From the NCBI GenBank assembly GCA_012838715.1, contig DUOR01000165.1, positions 1-10,776 on the forward strand: DNA of 10,776 nucleotides. The letters run 5' to 3'. Below the pieces are notes generated by a model that was not told the origin of the DNA, did no database searches, and saw only the letters and a list, made by a program, of their open reading frames with translations. The stretch comes from Actinomycetales bacterium (GTDB lineage: Bacteria > Actinomycetota > Actinomycetes > Mycobacteriales > Mycobacteriaceae). The position numbers were made by a program, and so were the translations under genes. This document shows, piece by piece, positions 1 to 5,888 of this stretch (position 1 is its first letter; each line of letters starts with the position of its first letter).

Positions 1-313
1 GAACACGCCCGCGGCAACGAGCGCCGCGGCGGCGGCCAGGCCCACACCCACGGAAACGCCCGTGACCGGGAGGCTGCCGTTGGCCTGGACGACCTCGTCG
101 GAGGCGGCCTCGCCGGCGGCCGGGGTCTCGGCGGCGGGGGCCTCGTCGGCGGGGACGTCGTCCGAGCCGATGGAGCCACTGTCCGGGGTCGAGCCGGAGT
201 CGCCGGCGCTGTCGGCGACGGCGGAACCGATCACACCGGAGCCGATGGCGGCCGAGCCGACCGAACCGGCGGCGGGAAATGGTGGAACCAGTGGACGAGG
301 GACGCATCGACAT
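1..313 (-). CDS. Small LPXTG-type surface protein, partial, apparent 5' frameshift
   Basis: The minus strand encodes a short, low-complexity acidic protein (Gly/Ser/Asp, then Ala/Pro/Glu) that ends with the sortase signal LPVTG at 58-72 and an Ala/Val/Gly-rich hydrophobic stretch up to the window edge. The last few residues and the stop are off-window. This layout is typical of proteins covalently attached to the cell wall by sortase. A weakly hydrophobic segment (AAGSVGSAAIGSGVIGS) followed by AVA-DSA resembles a signal peptide with cleavage near 213/214. The start is problematic. A strong AAAGGAGG at 320-327 precedes ATG codons at 316, 313 and 307, but these lie in a different frame, which continues as Arg-rich nonsense. 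The LPVTG frame has a TGA just upstream and no ATG. Removing one base around 270-285 (ATTTCCCGCC) would join ribosome site, ATG and signal peptide. It may be a pseudogene, a phase-variable gene or a sequencing error. Confidence 0.6.
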   Translation of the reverse strand, partial: MSMRPSSTGSTISRRRFGRLGRHRLRCDRFRRRRQRRRLRLDPGQWLHRLGRRPRRRGPRRRDPGRRRGRLRRGRPGQRQPPGHGRFRGCGPGRRRGARCRGRV

Positions 314-319
314 CATCGA

Positions 320-356
320 CCTCCTTTGCATGAGTGACGCATTCTTGCGCAATGTA
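320..356 (-). promoter_or_regulatory. Candidate promoter -10 and ribosome binding site for the LPXTG gene
   Basis: On the minus strand, TGCATACATT (-10-like TACATT, plus-strand 351-356) lies about 35 bases before the first ATG at 316. AAAGGAGG (320-327) is a near-perfect Shine-Dalgarno, 3 bases before that ATG and 6 before the one at 313. No clear -35 is seen, which is common in corynebacteria. The signals support a translated gene starting here, although this frame does not match the downstream LPVTG frame. Confidence 0.45.
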
Positions 357-433
357 TGCAATTGCCTCATTCGGTCGTCCGTCCCCCAAACGCAAGTGAC
401 CCACGCCATATCCCCCTTACCCCCGCCCTGACA

Positions 434-481
434 TGCGAAAACGCCGGATATGCACACCGATAGGCGGTGCGTATCCGGCGT
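434..481 (-). terminator. Rho-independent terminator after proA
   Basis: A perfect 10-bp inverted repeat (ACGCCGGATA at 441-450, TATCCGGCGT at 472-481) extends inward through one T-G wobble and GCAC/GTGC to a stem of about 15 bp with an 11-nt loop. On the minus strand the stem is followed by TTTTCGC, so the orientation fits the end of the proA transcript, whose stop codon is 40 bases upstream. It separates the proline locus from the LPXTG gene. Confidence 0.8.
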
Positions 482-486
482 TGGCG

Positions 487-531
487 CCCGGTCCCCTACG
501 GGCGGGCCGAGCCCGGTCCCCTACGGGCGGG
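487..531. repeat. 25-bp-period tandem duplication over the proA 3' end
   Basis: A 20-base segment at 487-506 is repeated exactly at 512-531. The right copy contains the last proA codons and its TAG stop (CTA at 521-523); the left copy repeats these bases just downstream of the gene. It looks like a recent slippage duplication that left the ProA protein intact. Confidence 0.8.
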
Positions 532-1840
532 TCTGCCCGGTGCCGCGCAGGATCCACTTGGTGGAGGTCAGCTCCGGCAGGGCCATCGGGCCGCGGGCGT
601 GGAGCTTCTGCGTCGAAATACCGATCTCGGCCCCCATGCCGAACTGCTCGCCATCGGTGAACGCGGTGGACGCGTTGACGTTGACGGTGGAGGCGTCGAC
701 GCGATCGACGAAGGTCTCGCACGCCTCCCAATCCTTCGCCGAGATGGCCTCGGTGTGGCCGGAGCCGTGTTCGTTGATGTGGTCGGCGGCGGCGACGACG
801 CCGTCGACGACCTTGGCGGCGATGTCGAAGGACAGGTACTCGTCGTTCCAGTCCTCGTCGGTGGCGGGAATGACCTCGCCGGACCAGCCGAGGTTGTCGG
901 CGTCGCCGTGGACCTTGACGTCGGCGGCGACCAGGGCGTCGAGCACCTTGTCGATGTTCTCCTGGCCCAGGGCCTTGTCCATCAGCACCGTTTCGGTGGC
1001 GTTGCACACGGAGCAGCGGCGGGTCTTGCCGTTGATGAGCAGGGCGATGGCCTCGTCGACGTCGGCCGAGCCATCGATGTAGAGGTGGCAGTTGCCGGTG
1101 CCGGTTTCGATGGCGGGGACGGTCGCGCGGGTGACCACTGCCTCGATGAGGCCGGCGCCGCCGCGCGGGATGACCAGGTCCACCAGGCCGCGGGCGGTGA
1201 TCAGATCCTGGACGGAATCGTGGGTCTCGCAGGGCAGCAGCTGGACGAGGTCTTCGGGCGCGCCGTCGTCGGCAAGCACCTTCCGCAGCACCTCCACCAG
1301 CGCCTCGTTGGAGTTGCGGGCGGACTTCGACCCGCGCAGCAGCGCCACGTTGCCGGACTTCAGGGCCAGGCCGAACGCGTCGACGGTGACGTTGGGGCGG
1401 GCCTCGTAAATCATGCCCATCACGCCGAGGGGCACACGCACCTGCGACATCTTGATGCCGTTGGGCAGCACCGAACCGCGCAGCACCTCGCCCACCGGGT
1501 CCTGCAGGCCGGCGACCTGCCGCAGGCCGCCGGCGATGCCGGCGATGCGGTCCTCGTCGAGCTTCAGGCGGTCAATCAGCGACTCGGCCAGGCCACGCTC
1601 GCGGCCTTCCTCGATATCGCGCTGGTTGGCCTCCAGAATCGCGGGGGCCTCGGCGACGAGCGCGTCGGCTGCCGCGAGGAGGATGCGGTTCTTCCGCTCG
1701 GAGGTGTAACGGGCCAGCTCCATGGAGACGGCCTTGGCGCGGCGGGCCTTCTCCAGGACCTCGGCGCGCTCGGCGGCGCGGGCGTCGGACAGCTGCGTGT
1801 CGGTTCTCGTACCGGTGTTCGTGTCGGTGGCGTCAGTCAT
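521..1840 (-). CDS. proA: Gamma-glutamyl phosphate reductase (ProA)
   Basis: Catalyses NADPH-dependent reduction of gamma-glutamyl phosphate to glutamate semialdehyde, the second step of proline synthesis, in the cytoplasm. The 439-residue product matches the aldehyde-dehydrogenase-fold ProA family along its whole length. Visible signatures are [11 protein letters not shown] (about 145-155), [16 protein letters not shown] (163-178), IPRGGAGLI (224-232), [12 protein letters not shown] (245-256) and the catalytic cysteine in SVCNATET (Cys279). The C-terminal region includes [11 protein letters not shown] and the segment ending [10 protein letters not shown]. The first ~18 residues are Thr/Asp-rich and probably non-conserved. 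No good Shine-Dalgarno precedes the ATG at 1840, but a -10-like TACACT lies 7 bases upstream, so it may be read from a leaderless transcript. It is the last gene of a minus-strand series from obg and is followed by a terminator. Confidence 0.97.
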   Translation of the reverse strand: MTDATDTNTGTRTDTQLSDARAAERAEVLEKARRAKAVSMELARYTSERKNRILLAAADALVAEAPAILEANQRDIEEGRERGLAESLIDRLKLDEDRIAGIAGGLRQVAGLQDPVGEVLRGSVLPNGIKMSQVRVPLGVMGMIYEARPNVTVDAFGLALKSGNVALLRGSKSARNSNEALVEVLRKVLADDGAPEDLVQLLPCETHDSVQDLITARGLVDLVIPRGGAGLIEAVVTRATVPAIETGTGNCHLYIDGSADVDEAIALLINGKTRRCSVCNATETVLMDKALGQENIDKVLDALVAADVKVHGDADNLGWSGEVIPATDEDWNDEYLSFDIAAKVVDGVVAAADHINEHGSGHTEAISAKDWEACETFVDRVDASTVNVNASTAFTDGEQFGMGAEIGISTQKLHARGPMALPELTSTKWILRGTGQTRP

Positions 1841-1847
1841 GGGCCCC

Positions 1848-1853
1848 AGTGTA
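1848..1853 (-). promoter_or_regulatory. Candidate -10 element for a leaderless proA transcript
   Basis: TACACT on the minus strand fits the corynebacterial -10 pattern TANNNT. Its distance of 7 bases to the proA ATG would place the transcription start at or next to the start codon. No convincing -35 is visible. Leaderless mRNAs are common in actinobacteria; this assignment is inference. Confidence 0.3.
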
Positions 1854-1895
1854 GGGAAACCGGCGGCGTCGCGTCCCCGCCCGCCCGGGCGCGGC

Positions 1896-2054
1896 CTACC
1901 GCGCCACCGCCACGTCGGTCCACGGCAAAAGCTCCTCCAACCAGGGGAAAACCACTTCCATGAGCAGGAGGAACACCGCGGCCAGCAACACCAGCGCGAT
2001 GAACGCCCGCAGCAAATCCGGCCCGGGCAGCATCCGCCACAGCGCCCCGTACAT
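1896..2054 (-). CDS. 52-residue single-span membrane protein
   Basis: A complete short frame, from ATG at 2054-2052 to TAG at 1898-1896, encodes 52 residues. The start is [18 protein letters not shown], followed by a strongly hydrophobic helix at about residues 18-32 ([15 protein letters not shown]), then [19 protein letters not shown]. With Arg residues before the helix and acidic residues after it, the likely topology is N-terminus inside and C-terminus outside. Composition is far from the Arg/Ala/Pro-rich noise of other frames here. The gene begins 24 bases after the sortase stop, within a duplicated stop-start junction, so translation is probably coupled to the sortase. It ends 55 bases before proA. 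I believe similar short proteins with Trp and Pro-Trp motifs occur beside class E sortases elsewhere in actinobacteria, but I could not check this. Function unknown; a sortase partner or membrane tether is possible. Confidence 0.75.
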   Translation of the reverse strand: MYGALWRMLPGPDLLRAFIALVLLAAVFLLLMEVVFPWLEELLPWTDVAVAR

Positions 2055-2097
2055 CTACATCGCCGCCTTGTCGCTCATCTACGTCGCCGCCTTGTCG
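2052..2097. repeat. 24-bp-period tandem duplication at the sortase/microprotein junction
   Basis: Two 22-base copies (2052-2073 and 2076-2097), separated by 2 bases, differ at a single position. On the minus strand each copy contains TAGATG, a stop codon directly followed by a start codon. The first TAG ends the sortase. The ATG after it opens a 7-codon frame (MSDKAAM) that ends at the second TAG, and the second ATG starts the 52-residue protein. The duplication therefore created an extra stop-start step between the two genes. Confidence 0.85.
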
Positions 2098-2660
2098 TCG
2101 GCCCCGGCCAGCACCGCGTGCACGATCAGCCGGTGCGTGTTGGACCACCTGGGGTGGCAGGTGGTGAAGGTGAGCATGCTGGCGTCACCGTGCTTTCCGA
2201 CGACGTCGACACGATCCGGCGTCACTATGTGCCGCCCCGGGACATCGGGGATCGGGGTGCCCTCGGGCACGCAGTCGAAGGGCTCACCCCGCCCGGCCAA
2301 CCCGTCGACGGGCAGCACCTTGTAATGGAAAACATGCGTCGCCGTTTCCACCGTGATGTCGTCGCAGGTGCCCAGCCGGTCGATGTGGTCGAACGGCGCG
2401 CCATTGCCGTCGCGGTGCGCCGCGAACGACGAATTACCCGGCTGCCCGGGCAGCGCAGTCTCGGGGTAATGCCCCGGACCACCGGCGAGGGTCGCCTGGT
2501 CGACGCCCGAAAACGCCACCAGCTCATCGAACCCCGCCGCGGGCGCCGACAGGAACGCCACCGGCGCGCCGGTCACGCCCCACCGTTGCGTGCCGACGGC
2601 CGGATCCGCCCCGCGAACCGGCGGCCCCTTCCCCGGAACGGCGAATGCCCCGCGAATCAC
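2079..2660 (-). CDS. Class E sortase domain protein, no visible N-terminal membrane anchor
   Basis: Sortases are cysteine transpeptidases that cut a C-terminal sorting signal and join surface proteins to the wall. The 193-residue product has the class E core: GVDQATLAGGPGHYP (52-66), ALPGQPGNSSFAAHRDG with catalytic His82 (69-85), APFDHID (88-94), then LTFTTCHPRWSNTHRLIVHA with catalytic Cys168 and Arg177. The start is uncertain. The best in-frame start is GTG at 2660, with no good ribosome site; a TGA lies in frame upstream at 2709-2711. An ATG at 2712 is in another frame. Class E enzymes normally begin with a cytoplasmic tail and a transmembrane helix; neither is seen in any frame between proB and the core. 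The gene may be N-terminally truncated, frameshifted, or dependent on another protein for membrane location. It lies 65 bases after proB and just before the membrane microprotein. Confidence 0.85.
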   Translation of the reverse strand: MIRGAFAVPGKGPPVRGADPAVGTQRWGVTGAPVAFLSAPAAGFDELVAFSGVDQATLAGGPGHYPETALPGQPGNSSFAAHRDGNGAPFDHIDRLGTCDDITVETATHVFHYKVLPVDGLAGRGEPFDCVPEGTPIPDVPGRHIVTPDRVDVVGKHGDASMLTFTTCHPRWSNTHRLIVHAVLAGADDKAAT

Positions 2661-2725
2661 CGGATCCGGGAATCTCGGCCGGACGGCGATTACGGGGCGG
2701 ACGGTCGGTCATGGGCGCGCGGAAC

Positions 2726-3853
2726 CTAAGCGCGGGTGGCGTAACCCGACAGGTAGTCGGCGTGGATGACGGGCTTCTGCAGGCCGTCGGGAAGCTCGGC
2801 GGTGGTGCGGCCGATGATGCCGGCCAGCTCATCCGAGTCGTAGGCCACCTCGCCGCGGCCCACGACGACGCCGTTCGGGCCGACGATGTCGACGATGTCA
2901 CCCGAAGTGAACTCGCCGTCGATGCTGGTGATGCCCACCGGCAACAGGGACCGGCGATTCTCGGTGACCGCGGTGACGGCGCCGGCGTCGATGCGCAGCA
3001 CCCCTGAGGCGTCGGCGGCGTGGAGGACCCAGAACTGCCACGCGGACAGGCGATCCTCCTTCGGCGCGAACGCCGTGCCGACGTCCGCCTTATCCAGCGC
3101 GGCGTCGATGTTCTGCGTCGACGTCAACAGCACCGGCACGCCGCCACGCGACGCGAGACGGGCGGCGGTCACCTTCGACGCCATGCCGCCGGTGCCCAAC
3201 TTGCCGCCATCGCCGGCGATGACGCCCTTGAGGTCATTGCCGCTCCACACCTCCGGCACGAACTGGGCGCCCGGCTCGGAGGGGTTGCGGTCGTAGAGGC
3301 CGTCGACGTCGGAAAGCAGCACCAGCGCATCACAAAACGCGAGGTGGCTGACCAGCGCGGCAAGGCGGTCATTGTCGCCGAAACGCATCTCCGAAGTCGC
3401 CACCGTGTCGTTCTCGTTGACGATCGGGATGGCGTGCAGCTGGCGCAGCCGGTCAATCGTGCGCTGCGCATTGCGGGCGCGCGGGCGGTCACCGGCGTCC
3501 GCGGACGTCAGCAGCACCTGCGCCGTCGTGCGGCCGAAACGGGCGAAAGACCGCGACCACTCCTGCGCCAGGCGCACCTGGCCCACCGCCGCGGCCGCCT
3601 GCTTGGTGGCCAGGTCCGTCGGCCGCGTCGACAAGCCCAACGGGCCCATACCCGACGCCACCGCGCCCGAGGACACCAGAATCAGGTCACTGTCCCGGAC
3701 CATGCGCTTCTCCAGCGCCTCGGCGATCTCGTCGATTTTCGCCGGATCCGTTCGCCCGTCGGGCCCCGTCAGCGACGACGATCCGACTTTCACCACGATC
3801 CGCTTCGCGTTGGCGATGGCATCGCGGGTGGAGCTGCTGTAAGGCGGGTGCAT
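2726..3853 (-). CDS. proB: Glutamate 5-kinase (ProB) with C-terminal PUA domain
   Basis: Phosphorylates glutamate with ATP to gamma-glutamyl phosphate, the first and usually proline-inhibited step of proline synthesis; the labile product is passed to ProA. The amino-acid-kinase domain shows [12 protein letters not shown] (19-30), [13 protein letters not shown] (57-69), IVNENDTV (144-151), [12 protein letters not shown] (158-169), [10 protein letters not shown] (179-188) and [16 protein letters not shown] (220-235). A PUA domain follows (about 283-360). I chose ATG at 3853 because GGAAAG lies about 6 bases upstream and the product (375 residues) has normal family length. An in-frame ATG at 3982 would add 43 residues of Arg/Pro/Ala-rich sequence with no family resemblance. 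The gene lies 132 bases after obg and is separated from proA by the sortase pair, which is unusual for a proBA arrangement. Confidence 0.97.
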   Translation of the reverse strand: MHPPYSSSTRDAIANAKRIVVKVGSSSLTGPDGRTDPAKIDEIAEALEKRMVRDSDLILVSSGAVASGMGPLGLSTRPTDLATKQAAAAVGQVRLAQEWSRSFARFGRTTAQVLLTSADAGDRPRARNAQRTIDRLRQLHAIPIVNENDTVATSEMRFGDNDRLAALVSHLAFCDALVLLSDVDGLYDRNPSEPGAQFVPEVWSGNDLKGVIAGDGGKLGTGGMASKVTAARLASRGGVPVLLTSTQNIDAALDKADVGTAFAPKEDRLSAWQFWVLHAADASGVLRIDAGAVTAVTENRRSLLPVGITSIDGEFTSGDIVDIVGPNGVVVGRGEVAYDSDELAGIIGRTTAELPDGLQKPVIHADYLSGYATRA

Positions 3854-3985
3854 GGGTACTTTCCGTTGGGGAACAGGGGTCTGGGGTGGCCCGGGTGGGG
3901 CCTCGGTCCGGGCCGCGCGGGCCCGCTGCCCGGCGCCGCGGACCTGAACCGGATGTCCGGCGCAGGCCCGCGACCGGGCCAAAGG

Positions 3986-5500
3986 TTACTGGAAGCGCTC
4001 GCGATCCGCCTGTGCGCCGTCGCCGAAGTCCATCTCGTCGATGAGGCCTCGGCGGGCCTGCGAGGCGCGCTTGCGCTGCTCCGCGGACACGCGGTCGGTG
4101 GTCTCCAGGCGCGAGTCGGTGCCGCGGCCGGAGGGCACGAAGTCCTCGGCGCCGGCGGCGGTCAGCGGGTGCCACTCGAAGGTGATGTCGCCGATGGTGA
4201 CCGGGCAGCCCGGGGTGGCGCCGGCCTTCGCCAGGGCGTCCTCCACGCCCAGCTTCGCCAGGCGGTCGCCGAGGAAGCCCACCGCTTCGTCGTTTTCGAA
4301 GTCGGTCTGCAGAATCCAGCGCTCGGGCTTGCGGCCCGTGACCACGAAGCCCTCCGGGTCCTGGGGGTCGCGGTCGATGGCGAAGTCGACGCCCTTGCCG
4401 CGGCCCACGCCCTTCGGCGTGATTACGGCGCCGCCGACGGCCGTGCCCGGCTTGGCCGGCGGGTTTTCCTTGCGGTAGCGGGCGACGGCCTCCTTCAGGC
4501 CGTAGCTGAGCTCCTTCAGTCCCTCGCGGGTGGCGGTGGAAATCTCGTAGATGGGCCAGCCGAATTCCTCGAGCTCGGGGCGCATCATGTCCGCCATGTC
4601 GCGGGCGTCGGGGACGTCGAGCTTGTTCAGCACGATGACCCGCGGGCGCTCGGCGAGGTCGCCGAGGCCGACGTCGGAGGCGAGCTCGGACTGGTAGTTC
4701 GCCAGTTCGTGCTCCAGCGCCTTGATGTCGGAGACGGGATCGCGGTCGGATTCGAAGGTCGCGCAGTCGACCACGTGGGCCAGCACCGCGGTGCGTTCGA
4801 TGTGGCGGAGGAAGTCCAGGCCCAGGCCACGGCCCTCGGAGGCACCGGGGATGAGGCCGGGGACGTCGGCGACGGTGAAGGACTCGTGGCCCAGGTTCAC
4901 CACGCCGAGGTTCGGCTGCAGCGTGGTGAAGGGGTAGTCGCCGATCTTCGGCTTGGCCGCCGACAGCGCCGACACCAGGGAGGACTTGCCGGCGGAGGGG
5001 AAGCCGACGAGGCCGACGTCGGCCATCGACTTCAGCTCCAGGACCAGGTCCTTCTCCTCGCCGGGCTCGCCAAGCAGGGCGAAGCCGGGGGCCTTGCGGG
5101 AGCGCGACGCGAGCGCCGCGTTGCCCAGGCCGCCGTAGCCGCCCTCGGCGGCGATGAAGCGGGTGCCCTTGCCGGTCATGTCCGCCAGCACGTCGCCGTC
5201 CTTCGTCAGCACGACGGTGCCCTCGGGGACCTTGAGGATCAGATCCTGGCCGCGGGCGCCGTTGCGGTGGTCGCCGGCGCCCGGCTTCCCCTTCTCCGCC
5301 TTGATGTGCGGGTGGAAGTGGAAGTCCATGAGGGTGTGGATCTGCGGGTCGACCTCGAGGACGATGTCGCCGCCGTGTCCGCCGTTGCCGCCGTCGGGGC
5401 CGCCGAGGGGCTTGAACTTCTCGCGCAGCACGGAGTTGCAGCCGTGTCCGCCGTCGCCGGCCTGCAGGTGCAGGACGACGCGGTCGATGAACCGTGACAT
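3986..5500 (-). CDS. obg: Obg/CgtA family GTPase
   Basis: Essential GTPase associated with 50S subunit assembly and stress signalling, acting on ribosomes in the cytoplasm. The 504-residue product has three domains in the expected order. First is the glycine-rich Obg fold (1-158), with [15 protein letters not shown] and [14 protein letters not shown]. Second is the G domain with G1 GFPSAGKSS (166-174), G2 YPFTT (189-193), G3 DVPGLI (212-217), G4 NKLD (292-295) and G5 STA (321-323). Third is the OCT domain (about 350-445) with [21 protein letters not shown] charged tail of about 60 residues follows, typical of actinobacterial Obg. The ATG at 5500 matches the conserved family start [13 protein letters not shown] lies about 11 bases upstream, a slightly long spacing. 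A 388-base non-coding region with hairpins lies upstream, so obg is probably transcribed separately from the RCC1 gene and leads into proB. Confidence 0.97.
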   Translation of the reverse strand: MSRFIDRVVLHLQAGDGGHGCNSVLREKFKPLGGPDGGNGGHGGDIVLEVDPQIHTLMDFHFHPHIKAEKGKPGAGDHRNGARGQDLILKVPEGTVVLTKDGDVLADMTGKGTRFIAAEGGYGGLGNAALASRSRKAPGFALLGEPGEEKDLVLELKSMADVGLVGFPSAGKSSLVSALSAAKPKIGDYPFTTLQPNLGVVNLGHESFTVADVPGLIPGASEGRGLGLDFLRHIERTAVLAHVVDCATFESDRDPVSDIKALEHELANYQSELASDVGLGDLAERPRVIVLNKLDVPDARDMADMMRPELEEFGWPIYEISTATREGLKELSYGLKEAVARYRKENPPAKPGTAVGGAVITPKGVGRGKGVDFAIDRDPQDPEGFVVTGRKPERWILQTDFENDEAVGFLGDRLAKLGVEDALAKAGATPGCPVTIGDITFEWHPLTAAGAEDFVPSGRGTDSRLETTDRVSAEQRKRASQARRGLIDEMDFGDGAQADRERFQ

Positions 5501-5596
5501 GTGGCCTCATTCCTCCGGGTGTGCTGGGCGACGGGGGCCTGCGACCGGTGCCGTGGCCGCCCGTTCCGGGCGCGCCGCGCGGCACTTCCGGGCACG

Positions 5597-5630
5597 CGAA
5601 AAGCGGGCCCGCCGAACCGGACCCCCGCTT
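5597..5630 (-). terminator. Terminator-like hairpin in the obg upstream region
   Basis: AAGCGGG (5601-5607) and CCCGCTT (5624-5630) form a 7-bp stem with a GC-rich loop. On the minus strand the stem is followed by TTTTCGCG, the same T-run context as the terminators after rpmA and proA. It points towards obg, about 100 bases before its start. It could be a second terminator for the RCC1 transcript or an attenuator in the obg leader, depending on where the obg transcript begins. Confidence 0.5.
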
Positions 5631-5636
5631 GACCCT

Positions 5637-5653
5637 CGATTGTCGCACAATCG
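5637..5653. promoter_or_regulatory. Palindrome upstream of obg, possible operator
   Basis: CGATTGT-CGC-ACAATCG is a perfect inverted repeat of 7-bp arms with a 3-base spacer. It is AT-richer than its surroundings and lies about 137 bases upstream of obg. The symmetry suits a dimeric regulator, but no regulator family can be named from it. Confidence 0.35.
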
Positions 5654-5733
5654 GGCCCCGACCCCGTAGTTCCTTCGCCGCGTCGTGAGAAGTTCAACGC
5701 CGCTCACCATTGGCGATCCACGTCACTTCCCCA

Positions 5734-5769
5734 CCCGAAGCACGCATCCTCACCGGGTGCTTTCCGACG
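5734..5769 (+). repeat. Hairpin-forming repeat element, left copy
   Basis: This element begins with CCCGAAGCA, ends with GGTGCTTTCCGACG and can fold through AAGCAC/GTGCTT. A related copy in the opposite orientation lies at 7671-7702, so the two flank the RCC1 gene as inverted repeats. The middle differs in sequence and length (13 against 9 bases). Confidence 0.5.
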
Positions 5770-5774
5770 CCACG

Positions 5775-5805
5775 ACGCCCCACCGGATGCATTCCGGTGG
5801 GGCGT
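5775..5805. terminator. Strong stem-loop downstream of the RCC1 gene
   Basis: A perfect 13-bp stem (ACGCCCCACCGGA at 5775-5787 with its complement at 5793-5805) closes a TGCAT loop. It lies 83 bases after the RCC1 stop codon, the expected place for its terminator. No T-run follows on the minus strand; on the plus strand TTGGTT partly follows. It may work without a U-tract, as many high-GC terminators appear to. Confidence 0.6.
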
Positions 5806-5823
5806 TGGTTGGTCGTGCGGTTT

Positions 5824-5846
5824 GCTTTCCGACGTCGTCGGCAAGC
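5824..5846. repeat. Imperfect palindrome containing the GCTTTCCGACG motif
   Basis: GCTTTCCGACG followed by T and CGTCGGCAAGC makes an inverted repeat of 11-base arms with one mismatched pair. It lies 43 bases after the RCC1 gene and is one of six copies of the 11-base motif in this window. Confidence 0.5.
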
Positions 5847-5888
5847 CGGCCCGGCGCGGCGCCGCGGCAAGTGGCGGCGCCGACCGCG

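Larger units (their letters stand above)
5501..5888. other. 388-bp structured intergenic region between the RCC1 gene and obg
   Basis: No convincing gene lies here; the open frames are Arg/Pro-rich noise. It holds several inverted repeats: GTGCCG/CGGCAC (5549-5584) with a nested CCCG-TTC-CGGG hairpin, a terminator-like hairpin (5601-5630), a 17-base palindrome (5637-5653), a hairpin-forming element (5734-5769), a 13-bp terminator stem (5775-5805) and a further imperfect palindrome (5824-5846). It must end the RCC1 transcript and supply the obg promoter, but I could not assign clear -35 and -10 boxes. Confidence 0.7.

Noticed and set aside
467..1963. Long plus-strand open frame opposite proA
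   Set aside because: It is antisense to a complete ProA, is Gly/Val/Asp-rich without recognisable motifs, and comes from the high GC third-codon bias.
1837..2148. 103-codon minus-strand frame overlapping the sortase end and the microprotein
   Set aside because: Gly/Arg/Val-rich; the alternative frame in the same DNA gives a clean membrane helix and a stop before proA.
2524..2901. Minus-strand frame with ATG at 2712 as an N-terminal part of the sortase
   Set aside because: It overlaps the proB 3' end, is Arg/Pro/Ser-rich, is out of frame with the sortase and supplies no transmembrane helix.
3905..3944. Inverted repeat GGTCCG/CGGACC between obg and proB as a terminator
   Set aside because: The stem is only 6 bp with a long GC-rich loop and no T-run; short repeats like this are expected by chance in such GC-rich sequence.
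3854..3982. 43-residue N-terminal extension of ProB from an upstream ATG
   Set aside because: The sequence is Arg/Pro/Ala-rich, unlike the family, and the ATG at 3853 has a plausible ribosome site.
3020..5497. 825-codon plus-strand open frame opposite proB and obg
   Set aside because: It spans two well-recognised genes on the other strand and the gap between them; Ala/Arg/Gly-rich low-information translation.
3687..5648. 653-codon minus-strand frame overlapping obg
   Set aside because: Arg/Pro-rich out-of-frame reading of obg; the obg frame carries all GTPase motifs.
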